The position numbers and the translations under genes were made by a program. A model generated the notes under the pieces. It was not told the origin of the DNA. It was given only the letters and a program-made list of their open reading frames with translations, and made no database searches. Positions 27,591 through 36,471 of a stretch of DNA of 64,000 bases are shown in pieces (position 1 is the stretch's first letter; each line of letters opens with the position of its first letter). The DNA is from Brachybacterium huguangmaarense (GTDB lineage: Bacteria; Actinomycetota; Actinomycetes; Actinomycetales; Dermabacteraceae): the NCBI RefSeq assembly GCF_025725725.1, contig NZ_CP107020.1, positions 2,108,001-2,172,000 on the forward strand, given 5' to 3'.

Positions 27591-29498
27591 TCAGCGCAGG
27601 TCGGCGTCGAGCTTCCCGTCGCGCAGCGCCGCTGCGAACGTGGGCGTCACGGGCAGGCGGGGCAGGAGCGTGGCCTGCAGGGCGTGGTAGATGTCGGGCT
27701 TGCCGGGCCACGTGTTGCCCTGCACGACGTTGTCGGCATCGAGCTCGTGGAACCACGAGCCCTGCTCTGCATCGAGCAGGTAGGTGGAGATGTACTCCCA
27801 CCAATGCTCGTAGCGTTCGGCCCAGATCCGCTCGCCGGTCACGCGGTACATCGTCGACGCGGCGCCGACGGCCTCCGCCGCAACCCAGTGCATGCGCTCG
27901 TGGGCGACGGGCTCGCCGTCCCAGTCCACCGTGTAGACGAAGCCGGGCTCGCCGTCGATGCCCCACGTCGCCGCGGCCTTGTCCAGGAGCGCGGTCGAGG
28001 CCTCGAGCATCCACTCCGGCGCGCTCCCGTCGAGGCCGATCAGCGCGGCACGGGCCTGCAGAGCCAGGCGCGCCCACTCGATCCAGTGCCCGACGGTCGC
28101 GCCGTAGGGCCGGAACGGGTGGTTGGGCTCGGACCGGTTGTACTCCAACAGCGGCGTCCACTCGACATCGAAATGCTCGGGCAGCGCCCAGTCGTTGCCG
28201 CGCGCGAACTCGTCGATCGCGCGGGTCAGGATCCCGACCGCGCGATCGAGCCACTTCCGCTCGCCCGTCACGTCGGCCGCCGCGAGCAGCGCCTCGACGG
28301 TGTGCATGTTGGCATTGATCCCGCGGTACTCCTCGAGCTCGGAGAAGTCGCGGTTGTACACGTCCACGCTCATGCCGGCCTTCTCGTCGAAGAACCTCTC
28401 GTCGAGCACGGCGAGCGCCTCGTCGAGCAGCGCCTGCGCCCCGGGACGCCCCGCGGCCGTCGCCGACGACGCGGCCAGCACCACGAAGGCGTGCGCGTAG
28501 GCCTGCTTGGAGTCGTCCACGGGCTTGCCGTCGGCCACCGCGGCGTACCAGCCGCCGTTGACCTCGTCGCGGAACACGCCGCGCAGCGACGCGATCCCGT
28601 GGTCGGCGAAGCGCCCGAAGTCGGGCCGGCCCATGAGGTGGCCGAGCGCGAAGCAGTGGGTCATGCGGCACGTGATCCACAGCTCCGACGGACGCGACAG
28701 ATCCGGCGCGCCGGTCTCGTCGAGCCACGCGAAGCCGCCGTCGTCGCGCACGGCCTCGGAGCCGAACACGAGCAGCTCGTCGGCCTCGCCCTCGAGCCAC
28801 GTGCGGTGGGCGGGCAGATCCAGCCACGGCACGGCAGGATGCGGCGCCGGGAGCGAGCCGGCCTGCACCGGCTCGCCGTCAGGGGTGATCTCGAAGCGGC
28901 GCGCGGCGGTGCGCACCTGCTCCGACGTGGGACCGGGTTCGGGGACCATGAGAACCTCTCGATAGAACTTGAGCTCCTGGATGGACTCGCGGATGTCCGC
29001 GAGAGCGCGGTGGCCGCCGTGCTTGGCGGGCGTGTTGTAGAAGACGCGGGGGAACCAGCGCTTGGCGAGCTCCTTGAGGCTCGACACGTCGATGGTGCGG
29101 TAGGACAGCCAGTCGGCGAACTCGGGCACCTCCTTGTCGAGGAACACGCGGTCGGTGCCGACGCTGTTGCCCGCGAGCGGCGCCTTGCCGGGCTCGGGGC
29201 AGTACTGGCGCACGTAGCCCAGGCACTCGGCCTGGGCGTCCTCGAGGCTCATGCCGCCGTCGAGCTCGTCGATGAGCCCCGAGTCGGTGTGCATGGCCCG
29301 GACGAAGTCGTTCATCTGCGCGAGGGCCTCGGCCGGCGGCTTGATGACGACGTCGACGCCGGGGCCGAGGATGGTCAGATCGCCGTCGGTGACGAGGACC
29401 GCGATCTCGACGAGCGCGTCGCGCTGCTTGTCGAGTCCGGTCATCTCGCAGTCCACCCAGATGATCCGGTCTGCCGTGCTGGAAGTCGTTGTGCTCAC
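27591..29498 (-). CDS. oligoribonuclease fused to an AGE-family epimerase/isomerase
   Basis: 635 residues in one uninterrupted frame from GTG 29498. Residues 1-190 are a complete DEDDh oligoribonuclease: Asp/Glu in WVDCEMTGLD, Asp in NSVGTDRVFLD, and His/Asp in HRALADIRESI, ending LKFYREVLMVPEPGP. From about 230 to 620 follows a complete AGE (alpha/alpha)6 barrel like sulfoquinovose or aldose-ketose isomerases: CRMTHCFALG, GGWYAAV, INANMHTVEALL (catalytic-type His), HWVAAEA and EHWWEYISTYLLD. The first part degrades 2-5 nt RNA and pGpG; the second would isomerise a sugar. The linker (about 190-230) shows no stop or frame change; a GTG near EQVRTAA might give a separate epimerase. Not a combination I know as a standard architecture. 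Confidence 0.88.
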   Translation of the reverse strand: MSTTTSSTADRIIWVDCEMTGLDKQRDALVEIAVLVTDGDLTILGPGVDVVIKPPAEALAQMNDFVRAMHTDSGLIDELDGGMSLEDAQAECLGYVRQYCPEPGKAPLAGNSVGTDRVFLDKEVPEFADWLSYRTIDVSSLKELAKRWFPRVFYNTPAKHGGHRALADIRESIQELKFYREVLMVPEPGPTSEQVRTAARRFEITPDGEPVQAGSLPAPHPAVPWLDLPAHRTWLEGEADELLVFGSEAVRDDGGFAWLDETGAPDLSRPSELWITCRMTHCFALGHLMGRPDFGRFADHGIASLRGVFRDEVNGGWYAAVADGKPVDDSKQAYAHAFVVLAASSATAAGRPGAQALLDEALAVLDERFFDEKAGMSVDVYNRDFSELEEYRGINANMHTVEALLAAADVTGERKWLDRAVGILTRAIDEFARGNDWALPEHFDVEWTPLLEYNRSEPNHPFRPYGATVGHWIEWARLALQARAALIGLDGSAPEWMLEASTALLDKAAATWGIDGEPGFVYTVDWDGEPVAHERMHWVAAEAVGAASTMYRVTGERIWAERYEHWWEYISTYLLDAEQGSWFHELDADNVVQGNTWPGKPDIYHALQATLLPRLPVTPTFAAALRDGKLDADLR

Positions 29499-29572
29499 TG
29501 CCTCAGCCTACGTGCCCAGGCCGCGCCGCCGAGTCGGATCGGCGAAGGCGTGGACGGCCGTGCGCACCGCTG

Positions 29573-29593
29573 TTAGTGTCACGGTGACACGGA
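29573..29593 (+). promoter_or_regulatory. palindromic operator, probable NrtR site
   Basis: GTGTCAC-G-GTGACAC at 29576-29590 is a perfect 7-bp dyad 23 bases before pncB, within a longer half-symmetric TTAGTGTCA ... TGACACGGA. The operon it precedes encodes an NrtR-type regulator, whose known sites are palindromes in NAD-salvage promoters. Assignment is by context. Confidence 0.65.
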
Positions 29594-29612
29594 CCCCGCC
29601 TGGGAGGCGCCC

Positions 29613-30890
29613 ATGACCACCGCGCTGCTGACCGACATGTACGAGCTGACGATGCTCGACGCGGCGATCGCCGACGGGACCGTCTCCCGCCGCGCGGTCT
29701 TCGAGACCTTCTCGCGCCGGCTGCCCGCCGGACGGCGCTTCGGCATGGTCGGCGGCACCGGCCGCCTCCTCGACCTGCTGCGCGACTTCCGCTTCGACGA
29801 GGCCGACCTGCGCTTCCTGCGCGACCACCGCATCGTCTCCGAGGCCACCGCGGCCCACCTCGCGGACTTCCGCTTCACCGGCACCATCACCGCCCTGCCC
29901 GAGGGCGAGGTGTACTGGCCCCACACGCCCGTGCTCACCGTGCACGGCACCTTCGGGGAGGCGCTCATCCTCGAGACCGTCGTGCTGTCGGTCCTCAACC
30001 ACGACTCGGCCGTCGCGAGCGCCGCGGCGCGCATGGTGATCGCCGCCCAGGGCCGTCCGCTCATCGAGATGGGGTCGCGGCGCGTGCACGAGCGGGCGGC
30101 GGTGGCCGCGGCCCGCGCGGCGTACGTCGCCGGCTTCGCGACCACGTCCAACCTCGAGGCCGGTCGCAGCTTCGGCGTGCCGGTCGCGGGCACCGCCGCC
30201 CACGCCTCGGTGCTCGCCCGGCCCAGCGAGCGCGAGGCCTTCGCGGCGCAGGTCGCCCAGTCCGGTCCCGACACCACGATCCTCGTGGACACCTACGACA
30301 TCGCCGAGGGCATCCGCACCGCGATCGACGTCGCCGGGACGGGCCTGCGAGCCATCCGCCTCGACTCGGGCGACCTGCTCGTCGAGTCGCGCAAGGCCCG
30401 CGACCTGCTCGACTCCCTCGGTGCCCCGGACACGAAGGTCTCGGTGACGAGCGACCTCGACGAGTACCTCATCGAGGAGCTGCAGGGCGCCCCCATCGAC
30501 ATCTACGGCGTGGGCACGCGCGTGGCCACCGGCTCCGGCGCCGCGACCGCCGGCATGGTCTACAAGCTCGTCGCGATCGAGGGCGCCGACGGCTCCATGC
30601 GATCGGTCGCCAAGAAGTCCACCTCCAAGACCTCCACCGGCGGCGACAAGACCGTGTCGCGCTTCGAGGACGGCCGTGAGGTGTGGACCCTCGACGGCAC
30701 CGTGCCCGACGGCGCGACCGGGGTGCACGAGACCCTCGTGGACCACGGCGACTTCCTCGCCCAGGACCGCGCGGGCACCGAGCGTGCCCGGCAGCGGGCC
30801 GCCGCGGCCATCGCGGCCCTCCCGCCGCGCGCCGCGAAGATCGCCCACGGCGAGGCCTTCCGCACGAGCGAGGAGTGGGAGCAGGCATGA
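29613..30890 (+). CDS. pncB: nicotinate phosphoribosyltransferase
   Basis: 425 residues. It makes nicotinate mononucleotide from nicotinate and PRPP in NAD salvage. Family marks: N-terminal LLTDMYELTMLDAAI, SGGLR-like segments, the phosphate-binding ETVVLSVLNHDSAVAS, RRVHERAAVAAARAAY, and the AIRLDSGDLLVES motif with its Asp and Gly. A GGGAGG ribosome site precedes ATG 29613. It is the first gene of pncB-pncA-nrtR, overlapping pncA by four bases (ATGA). A palindromic operator lies just upstream. Confidence 0.92.
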   Translation: MTTALLTDMYELTMLDAAIADGTVSRRAVFETFSRRLPAGRRFGMVGGTGRLLDLLRDFRFDEADLRFLRDHRIVSEATAAHLADFRFTGTITALPEGEVYWPHTPVLTVHGTFGEALILETVVLSVLNHDSAVASAAARMVIAAQGRPLIEMGSRRVHERAAVAAARAAYVAGFATTSNLEAGRSFGVPVAGTAAHASVLARPSEREAFAAQVAQSGPDTTILVDTYDIAEGIRTAIDVAGTGLRAIRLDSGDLLVESRKARDLLDSLGAPDTKVSVTSDLDEYLIEELQGAPIDIYGVGTRVATGSGAATAGMVYKLVAIEGADGSMRSVAKKSTSKTSTGGDKTVSRFEDGREVWTLDGTVPDGATGVHETLVDHGDFLAQDRAGTERARQRAAAAIAALPPRAAKIAHGEAFRTSEEWEQA

Positions 30891-31540
30891 GCACCACGAC
30901 CCCGACGCCGGCGGCCCCGCGGCTGCTCGTGATCGTCGACGTCCAGAACGACTTCTGCGAGGGCGGCGCCCTCGGCGTCGACGGCGGCTTCGCGGTGGCC
31001 GACAGCATCGCCGCGTACGCCCGGCGCGAGGCCGGCGCCTATGCGGCGCTCGCCGTCTCCCAGGACCATCACCGCGGCGACATCGACAACGGCGGCCACT
31101 TCTCCGCGACCCCGGACTTCGTCGACTCGTGGCCGCCGCACTGCGTCGCCGGCACGCCGGGGGAGGAGCTCGCTCCCGCCATCGGCGCCCTGCTCGAGGA
31201 GCTCGGCCCCCGCACCTCCTCCGCCGCCCCGCTCGTGCTGCGCGTGCGCAAGGGCTACGGCATGCCCGCCTACAGCGCCCTCGAGGGAGGCGTCGGCGAC
31301 GGCGACCGGGCACGCCCCTTCACGGACGTCGTGCGCGAGGGCGGCTTCGCGAGCGCCGACGTGGTCGGGCTCGCCCTGGGCTACTGCGTCGCGGCGACCG
31401 CACGCGACCTCGCCTCCCAGGGCCTGGCCGTGCGCATCCTGCGGGACCTCACCGCTCCGGTGCACGCCGACGGGGCCGACGCCCTGTGCGAGGAGCTCGC
31501 CGAGGCAGGCATCACGATCACGACCAGCGAGAAGGAGTGA
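30887..31540 (+). CDS. pncA: nicotinamidase / isochorismatase family
   Basis: 217 residues. It converts nicotinamide to nicotinate for the preceding enzyme. The cysteine-hydrolase triad is visible: Asp in LLVIVDVQNDFCEGGAL, Lys in RVRKGYGMPAYSA and Cys in VGLALGYCVAATA. The metal-site His residues in QDHHRGDIDNGGHF and the WPPHCV motif are those of bacterial nicotinamidases. The start overlaps the end of pncB; it ends two bases before the nrtR start codon. Confidence 0.92.
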   Translation: MSTTTPTPAAPRLLVIVDVQNDFCEGGALGVDGGFAVADSIAAYARREAGAYAALAVSQDHHRGDIDNGGHFSATPDFVDSWPPHCVAGTPGEELAPAIGALLEELGPRTSSAAPLVLRVRKGYGMPAYSALEGGVGDGDRARPFTDVVREGGFASADVVGLALGYCVAATARDLASQGLAVRILRDLTAPVHADGADALCEELAEAGITITTSEKE

Positions 31541-31542
31541 CC

Positions 31543-32319
31543 ATGGCAGGCAAGAGCGCGCCCGAGGGCTACGAGGCCTCGAGCTACCCGCCGTTCGCGG
31601 TGACCACCGACATCGTGATCATGACGATCCGCGACGGGGCCCTGCGGGTGCTGCTCGTCGAGCGCAAGAAGGATCCCTACGCCGGGTCGTGGGCCATCCC
31701 GGGCGGATTCGTCGAGATCGACGAGGACACCCATACCGCCGCGCTGCGCGAGCTCGCCGAGGAGACGGGCGTGGACGCCGAGGACTTCCACCTCGAGCAG
31801 CTCGCGACCTACTCCGCGCCCGACCGCGACCCGCGCATGCGCGTCGTCTCGGTCGCCCATCTCGCCTTCGCCCCGAACCTGCCCGACGCCACCGCCGGCT
31901 CCGACGCCGCCTCGACCCGCTGGTGGAGCGTCGACGACCTGCTGTCGGACCCCGACGCGCCGACCCTCGCGTTCGACCACGAGGAGATCCTGCGCGACGC
32001 CCTCGAGCGGGTGCGCGCCAAGCTCGAGTACACGACGCTCGCCGCGCGCTTCGTCGCCGAGCCGTTCACGATCGCGGAGCTGCGTGCCGTGTACGGCGCC
32101 GTGTGGGGCGTCATGCCCGAGCGCGCGAACTTCACCCGCAAGGTGCTCGCGACCGACGGCTTCGTCGTGCCCGACGGCGCGACCGGCGAGGCCTCGCGCT
32201 CGGGAGGGCCCCGGCCCACGCTGTACCGGCGCGGCGAGGCGACCGCTCTGCAGCCGGCGCTCCTGCGCCCCCGCAGCCGGGCCGAGGTCGAGCCGGAGCG
32301 CGACGCGCTCGACAACTGA
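31543..32319 (+). CDS. nrtR: NrtR-type Nudix-domain transcriptional regulator
   Basis: 258 residues from ATG 31543 with GAAGGAG at the right distance. Nudix domain at about 18-155 with an intact box GFVEIDEDTHTAALRELAEE plus TGV, then a winged-helix C-terminal domain (160-235: PFTIAELRAVYGAVWG, ANFTRKVLATDGFV). NrtR proteins sense ADP-ribose or related products and repress NAD biosynthesis genes. Position in the pnc operon and the palindrome before pncB suggest autoregulation. The intact Nudix box leaves open real ADP-ribose pyrophosphatase activity. Confidence 0.88.
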   Translation: MAGKSAPEGYEASSYPPFAVTTDIVIMTIRDGALRVLLVERKKDPYAGSWAIPGGFVEIDEDTHTAALRELAEETGVDAEDFHLEQLATYSAPDRDPRMRVVSVAHLAFAPNLPDATAGSDAASTRWWSVDDLLSDPDAPTLAFDHEEILRDALERVRAKLEYTTLAARFVAEPFTIAELRAVYGAVWGVMPERANFTRKVLATDGFVVPDGATGEASRSGGPRPTLYRRGEATALQPALLRPRSRAEVEPERDALDN

Positions 32320-32364
32320 GCCGCGAGCGCCGACACCAGAGAGCGCACCCGGCGGCCGGCGCGA

Positions 32365-32883
32365 TCAGGGAGCCGGGGGCTCCGGGCGAGTTGGCCGTCG
32401 GGCCTCCGACGCGGGCCGCACGGGCAGCGTCGCCGAGGCGAGCAGGCCGAGCTTCTCGGCATCGGCGCTGCCGGCGTCCGGGTGGTAGATCACGAGCATC
32501 ATGCCGTCGGTGTCCGTGATGAGGAGCTTCTCGCGGTGCAGCACGAGACGGCCCACCTGCGGATGCTCGAAGCGCATGAGCGCGCCGCGGCGGGGCATGA
32601 TGTCGTGCCGCGCCCACAGCTCCCGGAAGCGGGGGCTGGCCAGGGACAGCTCGCCGACCAGCTCGATGGCCCGCGGCGCGTCGATGTCGCTGCCCACGGA
32701 CTCGCGGAACCCGGCGACGAGCCCCTGGGTGGCGAGCTCCCAGTCGGGGAAGAGCGCCTGCTCGGCCGGGTTCAGGAAGAGATCGCGCAAGCGGTTCGCG
32801 CCCGCGGTCAAGCGCGGGGAGAGTGCGGCAACGGTAGCCCGTGGCGGCCTGGGGGTGACTGGTCCTGGCACTCCCAGGAGCAC
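32365..32883 (-). pseudogene. MmyB-type regulator ligand domain lacking its HTH
   Basis: 172 codons. Residues 30-155 are the MmyB-like ligand-binding domain: NRLRDLFLNPAEQALFPDW, LVGELSLASPRFRELWARHD, GALMRFEHPQVGRLVLHREKLL and DTDGMMLVIYHPDAGS. In normal members an XRE-type DNA-binding domain of about 100 residues precedes it; here the frame begins at 32883 and the SDR gene starts 36 bases beyond on the other strand, so there is no room. The remaining protein cannot bind DNA by itself. In this family the regulator is often divergent from an SDR or oxidoreductase gene, as here. Confidence 0.7.
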
Positions 32884-32918
32884 GGGGGAGCTGGCTGTCG
32901 TGCGCGCCCGCGCCGAGC

Positions 32919-33971
32919 ATGGGTGCCATGACTCAGCAGCGTGTTCTCGTCACCGGCGGCTCCGGCTTCATCGCGGGCCATCTCCTCCTCCAGCTCCTCG
33001 AGCGGGGCGTGCCCGTGCGGGCGACCGTGCGCTCCCTGCGACGCGAGCCGGTGGTGCGGGCGACCCTCGAGGACGCCGGCGCGACGAACCTCGACGCGCT
33101 CGAGCTCGTCGAGGCCGACCTCACCGACGACGCCGGGTGGGCGCAGGCCATGGAGGGTGTCGACACCGTCGCCCATGTCGCCTCGCCCGTCCTGCCCGGC
33201 CACGTCGAGGACGAGGCCGAGGTGATCGTCCCGGCGCGCGAGGGCACCCTCCGCGTGCTGCGGGCCGCGCGCGACGCCGGCGTGCGCCGCGTCGTGCTCA
33301 CCTCGGCGTTCCACGCCGTCGGCTGGGGGCATGCCCACGACGACCACGTCTTCACCGAGCACGATTGGACCGTGCTCGACGGTCCCGGCGTCGACGCCTA
33401 CGCGAAGGCCAAGACCCTCGCCGAGCGCGCCGCCTGGGAGTTCGTGGGATCCGAGGGCGGCGGGATGGAGCTCGTGACGATGCTCCCCGTCGCGGTGATG
33501 GGGCCGCTCATGGGCGCCGAGGCGTCCGGCGCCAACCGCATCGTGCAGAGGATGCTGCGCGGCGAGATGCCCGGCCTGCCCGACGTGCGCATCCCGGTCG
33601 TCGACGTGCGTGACGTGGCCCGCGCGCACGTGCTCGCGACCGAGACGCCCGAGGCGGCGGGCACGCGCTTCCTGCTCTCCGACGGACCGGCGCTGTCGAT
33701 GCGCGAGATCGCCGCCGTCATCCGCGCCCACCTGGGCGAGAGGGCCCGCCGGGTGCCGACACGCAGGATCCCGAGCGTCGCGGTGCGCCTCGGCGCGCTG
33801 TTCTCGCCCGAGCCGCGCTCGGTCGCGCCGGACCTCGGCTACTCCCGGCGCACCTCGAACGAGCAGGCCCGTCGGGTGCTGGGATGGGAGCCGCACGAGG
33901 CGCGAACCGCCGTGATCGCCGCCGCCGAGAGCCTCGTGGCGCGGGAGCGGGCGGAGGCGCCGGTCGGGTGA
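32919..33971 (+). CDS. NAD(P)-dependent SDR / dihydroflavonol-reductase-like enzyme
   Basis: 350 residues (ATG 32919, or ATG 32928 giving MTQQRVLV). Extended SDR: Rossmann motif VTGGSGFIAGH (about 10-20), Asp in LVEADLTDD, VAHVASPV, and the YxxxK-type pair in DAYAKAKTLAE. C-terminal part resembles DFR/3-beta-HSD-like sugar or carbonyl reductases. The serine of the catalytic triad is in VVLTSAF. The substrate is unknown. It is divergent from the damaged MmyB-type regulator and is followed by a strong terminator shared with the convergent glucosidase gene. Confidence 0.85.
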   Translation: MGAMTQQRVLVTGGSGFIAGHLLLQLLERGVPVRATVRSLRREPVVRATLEDAGATNLDALELVEADLTDDAGWAQAMEGVDTVAHVASPVLPGHVEDEAEVIVPAREGTLRVLRAARDAGVRRVVLTSAFHAVGWGHAHDDHVFTEHDWTVLDGPGVDAYAKAKTLAERAAWEFVGSEGGGMELVTMLPVAVMGPLMGAEASGANRIVQRMLRGEMPGLPDVRIPVVDVRDVARAHVLATETPEAAGTRFLLSDGPALSMREIAAVIRAHLGERARRVPTRRIPSVAVRLGALFSPEPRSVAPDLGYSRRTSNEQARRVLGWEPHEARTAVIAAAESLVARERAEAPVG

Positions 33972-33983
33972 GACGGGCCGCCG

Positions 33984-34023
33984 GGGCGGGGTCGCTCACG
34001 AGCACCCCGTGCCGACCCCGCCC
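33984..34023. terminator. terminator between SDR and glucosidase genes
   Basis: 11-bp G+C stem (33984-33994 / 34013-34023) with an inner CACG/CGTG stem in the 18-base loop, between convergent genes. Confidence 0.65.
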
Positions 34024-34034
34024 GCCCCATGGGC

Positions 34035-35735
34035 TCATGGGCGCTCGAGCGTCCAGACCGTCGTGTTCGGCGGGACCATGCGCTCCTCGTGCGCGAGCGG
34101 CGCGCTGCTCAGCAGAACCCGGCCCGGCGGGAGCTCGGCCGTCGCCTCGAAGGTGGTGAGGCAGTGCCACCCTCCCGCGCGTTCGATGTGCAGCACCTCG
34201 TCCCGTGCAGCTCGCCATCGCAGGTCCTCGCCCGCGCGCACATTCCGGCGTGTGGAGAGGGCGCGCCGGTACAGCGCGAGCGTCGAATCGTCATCGCCTT
34301 CCTGTGATTCGACGGAGGACGCGCCGAACCACGAGGGCTGCGGGAGGTGCGCCCCTCCGTCGCTGAAGCCGAAGGCAGGACCGGAGGCGGTCCAGGGCAG
34401 AGGCACCCGGCAGCCGTCGCGACCGGGGTCGGCTCCTCCTGTGCGCAGGTAGGTCGGATCCTGCCGCGCGTCCTCAGGCAGGTCGGGCACCTCGTGCAGG
34501 CCGAGCTCCTCGCCTTGATAGAGATAGGTCGAACCGGGCAGAGCGAGGAGCAGGAGGGTGGCGGCGCGAGCGCGGCGCACTCCGAGCTCACGGTCGAGGA
34601 CGGGCGATGCGCCGTGTGTGCGCAGCCACTCCTTGCCCTCCTGTGAGCACCCGGGCGTCCCCTGGGGCAGCCCGTAGCGGGTTGCGTGACGGACCACGTC
34701 GTGATTGGACAGGACCCACGTCGAGCTGCTGCCGGTCTCGGCGGCCTGCCGGAGATTGCGATCGATGACCTCTCGGAACTCGGGGGCGCTCCAGTTCGCG
34801 GTGAGGAGGTCGAAGTTGAACGCCTGCCCCAGCCCTGTCCGGCTCGCGTAGCGGGATCTGCGCTCCGGCTCGACCCATGCCTCGCCGACCGCGGTGAGAG
34901 GCGGGTCGTACTCGTCGAAGACGGTGCGCCATCGGGCGTAGATCTCGTGGACCTCGTCGCGGTCGATGAGCGGATGCACGCCCGGCGGCATCCGGGCCAT
35001 CTCCGCGTCGCTCGGCAGCGGGTCGCTCAGATCCTTGGCGAGCAGATGCGCGACATCGATGCGAAAGCCGGCGACCCCGCGATCGGCCCAGAAGCGCAAG
35101 GTGGACACGAAATCGTCGTGCACCTCCGGATTGTCCCAGTTCAGATCCGGCTGCTCCGCGGCATGACAGTGCAGGTACCACTGCCCGTCCGGGACGCGCT
35201 CCCACATCAGACCGCCGAAGCCCGATGCCCAGTCGGCCGGGGGCTCCGCGCCGTCGACGCCCTTCCCGTCGCGGAAGATGTACCGATCGCGAGCGGCCGA
35301 CCCCGGCGGTGACGCGAGCGCCTCCTGGAACCAGACGTGCCGGTTCGAACTGTGGTTGGGCACGATGTCGATGACCAGGCGGATGCCGTGCTCGCCCAGC
35401 GCCGCGACGAGGGCGTCCACGTCGTCGAGGGTGCCCAGGCGCGGATCGACGTTCCGATGGTCGTCGACGTCGTACCCGCCGTCGGCCAGCGCCGACGGGT
35501 AGAAGGGGCTCAGCCACACGGCGTCGACGCCGAGGTCGGCGAGGTAGGGCACGCGCGAGAGGATCCCGGGCAGATCGCCGATCCCGTCGCCGTCGGAATC
35601 GGCGAAGCTACGGGGGTAGATCTGGTAGACGACGGCATGGCGCCACCACTCGCGATCGGTGCCCGGCGAGGGGAAAGGCCCCTGGGCGGCGGGAGCAGGG
35701 GCGGCGTCCGGCTCATGTGAGGGGAGTTGATCCAC
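34035..35735 (-). CDS. GH13 alpha-glucosidase
   Basis: 566 residues from GTG 35735. Catalytic (beta/alpha)8 barrel of GH13 with VVYQIYPRSFADSDGDGIGDL, conserved region I DIVPNHSS, region II GFRIDVAHL (nucleophile Asp), region III VGEAWV (acid/base Glu) and region IV WVLSNHDVVRH (transition-state Asp). The calcium-like loop DSDGDG and the long segment between regions III and IV match oligo-1,6-glucosidase or alpha-glucosidase subfamilies. It hydrolyses alpha-glucosides such as maltose or isomaltose in the cytoplasm; no signal peptide. No transporter or LacI gene is next to it. Confidence 0.9.
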   Translation of the reverse strand: MDQLPSHEPDAAPAPAAQGPFPSPGTDREWWRHAVVYQIYPRSFADSDGDGIGDLPGILSRVPYLADLGVDAVWLSPFYPSALADGGYDVDDHRNVDPRLGTLDDVDALVAALGEHGIRLVIDIVPNHSSNRHVWFQEALASPPGSAARDRYIFRDGKGVDGAEPPADWASGFGGLMWERVPDGQWYLHCHAAEQPDLNWDNPEVHDDFVSTLRFWADRGVAGFRIDVAHLLAKDLSDPLPSDAEMARMPPGVHPLIDRDEVHEIYARWRTVFDEYDPPLTAVGEAWVEPERRSRYASRTGLGQAFNFDLLTANWSAPEFREVIDRNLRQAAETGSSSTWVLSNHDVVRHATRYGLPQGTPGCSQEGKEWLRTHGASPVLDRELGVRRARAATLLLLALPGSTYLYQGEELGLHEVPDLPEDARQDPTYLRTGGADPGRDGCRVPLPWTASGPAFGFSDGGAHLPQPSWFGASSVESQEGDDDSTLALYRRALSTRRNVRAGEDLRWRAARDEVLHIERAGGWHCLTTFEATAELPPGRVLLSSAPLAHEERMVPPNTTVWTLERP

Positions 35736-35875
35736 GACCGGGATCTTAGGTCTTCTCTGCGAGCCCCGCCGTGCGGACCAGGTGCCCGGCTGGGCGCTCA
35801 GGCAGGTCCTATGCTGACGCCAGTGTGCACGACGCGCCGATCGGCATCGTCTCGGTCGCGCCGAGGAGGCCGGCC

Positions 35876-36460
35876 ATGAGCAGGATCTACGTCGCCAACC
35901 ACGTGACGCTCGACGGCGTCATGCAGGGCCCGGGACGAGTCGACGAGGACACCCGCGGCGGCTTCACCCGCGGCGGATGGGCGGTGCCCCGCTCGACCGA
36001 GGAGGTGGGTGCGGCGCTGCAGGACCGGGTGAGGCGGGCCGGGGGCATGCGCCTCCTGCTCGGACACCGCAGCTACGCCGACATGCTCGGCCACTGGAAC
36101 GCCGCAGGCGGCCCCTTCAAGGACGGGCTCAACGGCGCGCAGAAGCACGTCGTGAGCCGATCGAGGACCACCGCGCTGCCGTGGCCGAACTCCACCCTCA
36201 TCAGCGGAGATGTTGCCGGACAGATCGCTGCCCTCAAGGCCTCCGGCGGCCCCGATCTGTGCATCATGGGCAGCGGCGAGCTCGTGCAGACCCTGCTGCG
36301 TCACCGCCTGCTGGACGAGGTCCTGCTGTTCGTCCACCCGATCGTGCTCGGATCGGGTCGGCGGCTCTTTCCCGACGGCGGGGTCCCGGTCGACCTCGAG
36401 CTGCTCACGGCGAGCGCAGCCGAGAACGGGGTGGTGGTCGCGCAGTACCGGGTGGGGTGA
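35876..36460 (+). CDS. dihydrofolate reductase family protein (RibD C-terminal-like)
   Basis: 194 residues. Fold marks: IYVANHVTLDGVMQGPG, LLLGHRSYADML, KHVVSRS, DLCIMGSGELVQTLLRHRLLDEVLLFVHPIVLGSGRRLFP. This family includes the RibD reductase domain and many NADPH-dependent reductases of unknown substrate. A GAGGAGG site lies 7 bases before ATG 35876. It stands alone, followed by a short minus-strand gene. Confidence 0.85.
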   Translation: MSRIYVANHVTLDGVMQGPGRVDEDTRGGFTRGGWAVPRSTEEVGAALQDRVRRAGGMRLLLGHRSYADMLGHWNAAGGPFKDGLNGAQKHVVSRSRTTALPWPNSTLISGDVAGQIAALKASGGPDLCIMGSGELVQTLLRHRLLDEVLLFVHPIVLGSGRRLFPDGGVPVDLELLTASAAENGVVVAQYRVG

Positions 36461-36471
36461 GGACTCGGGCC

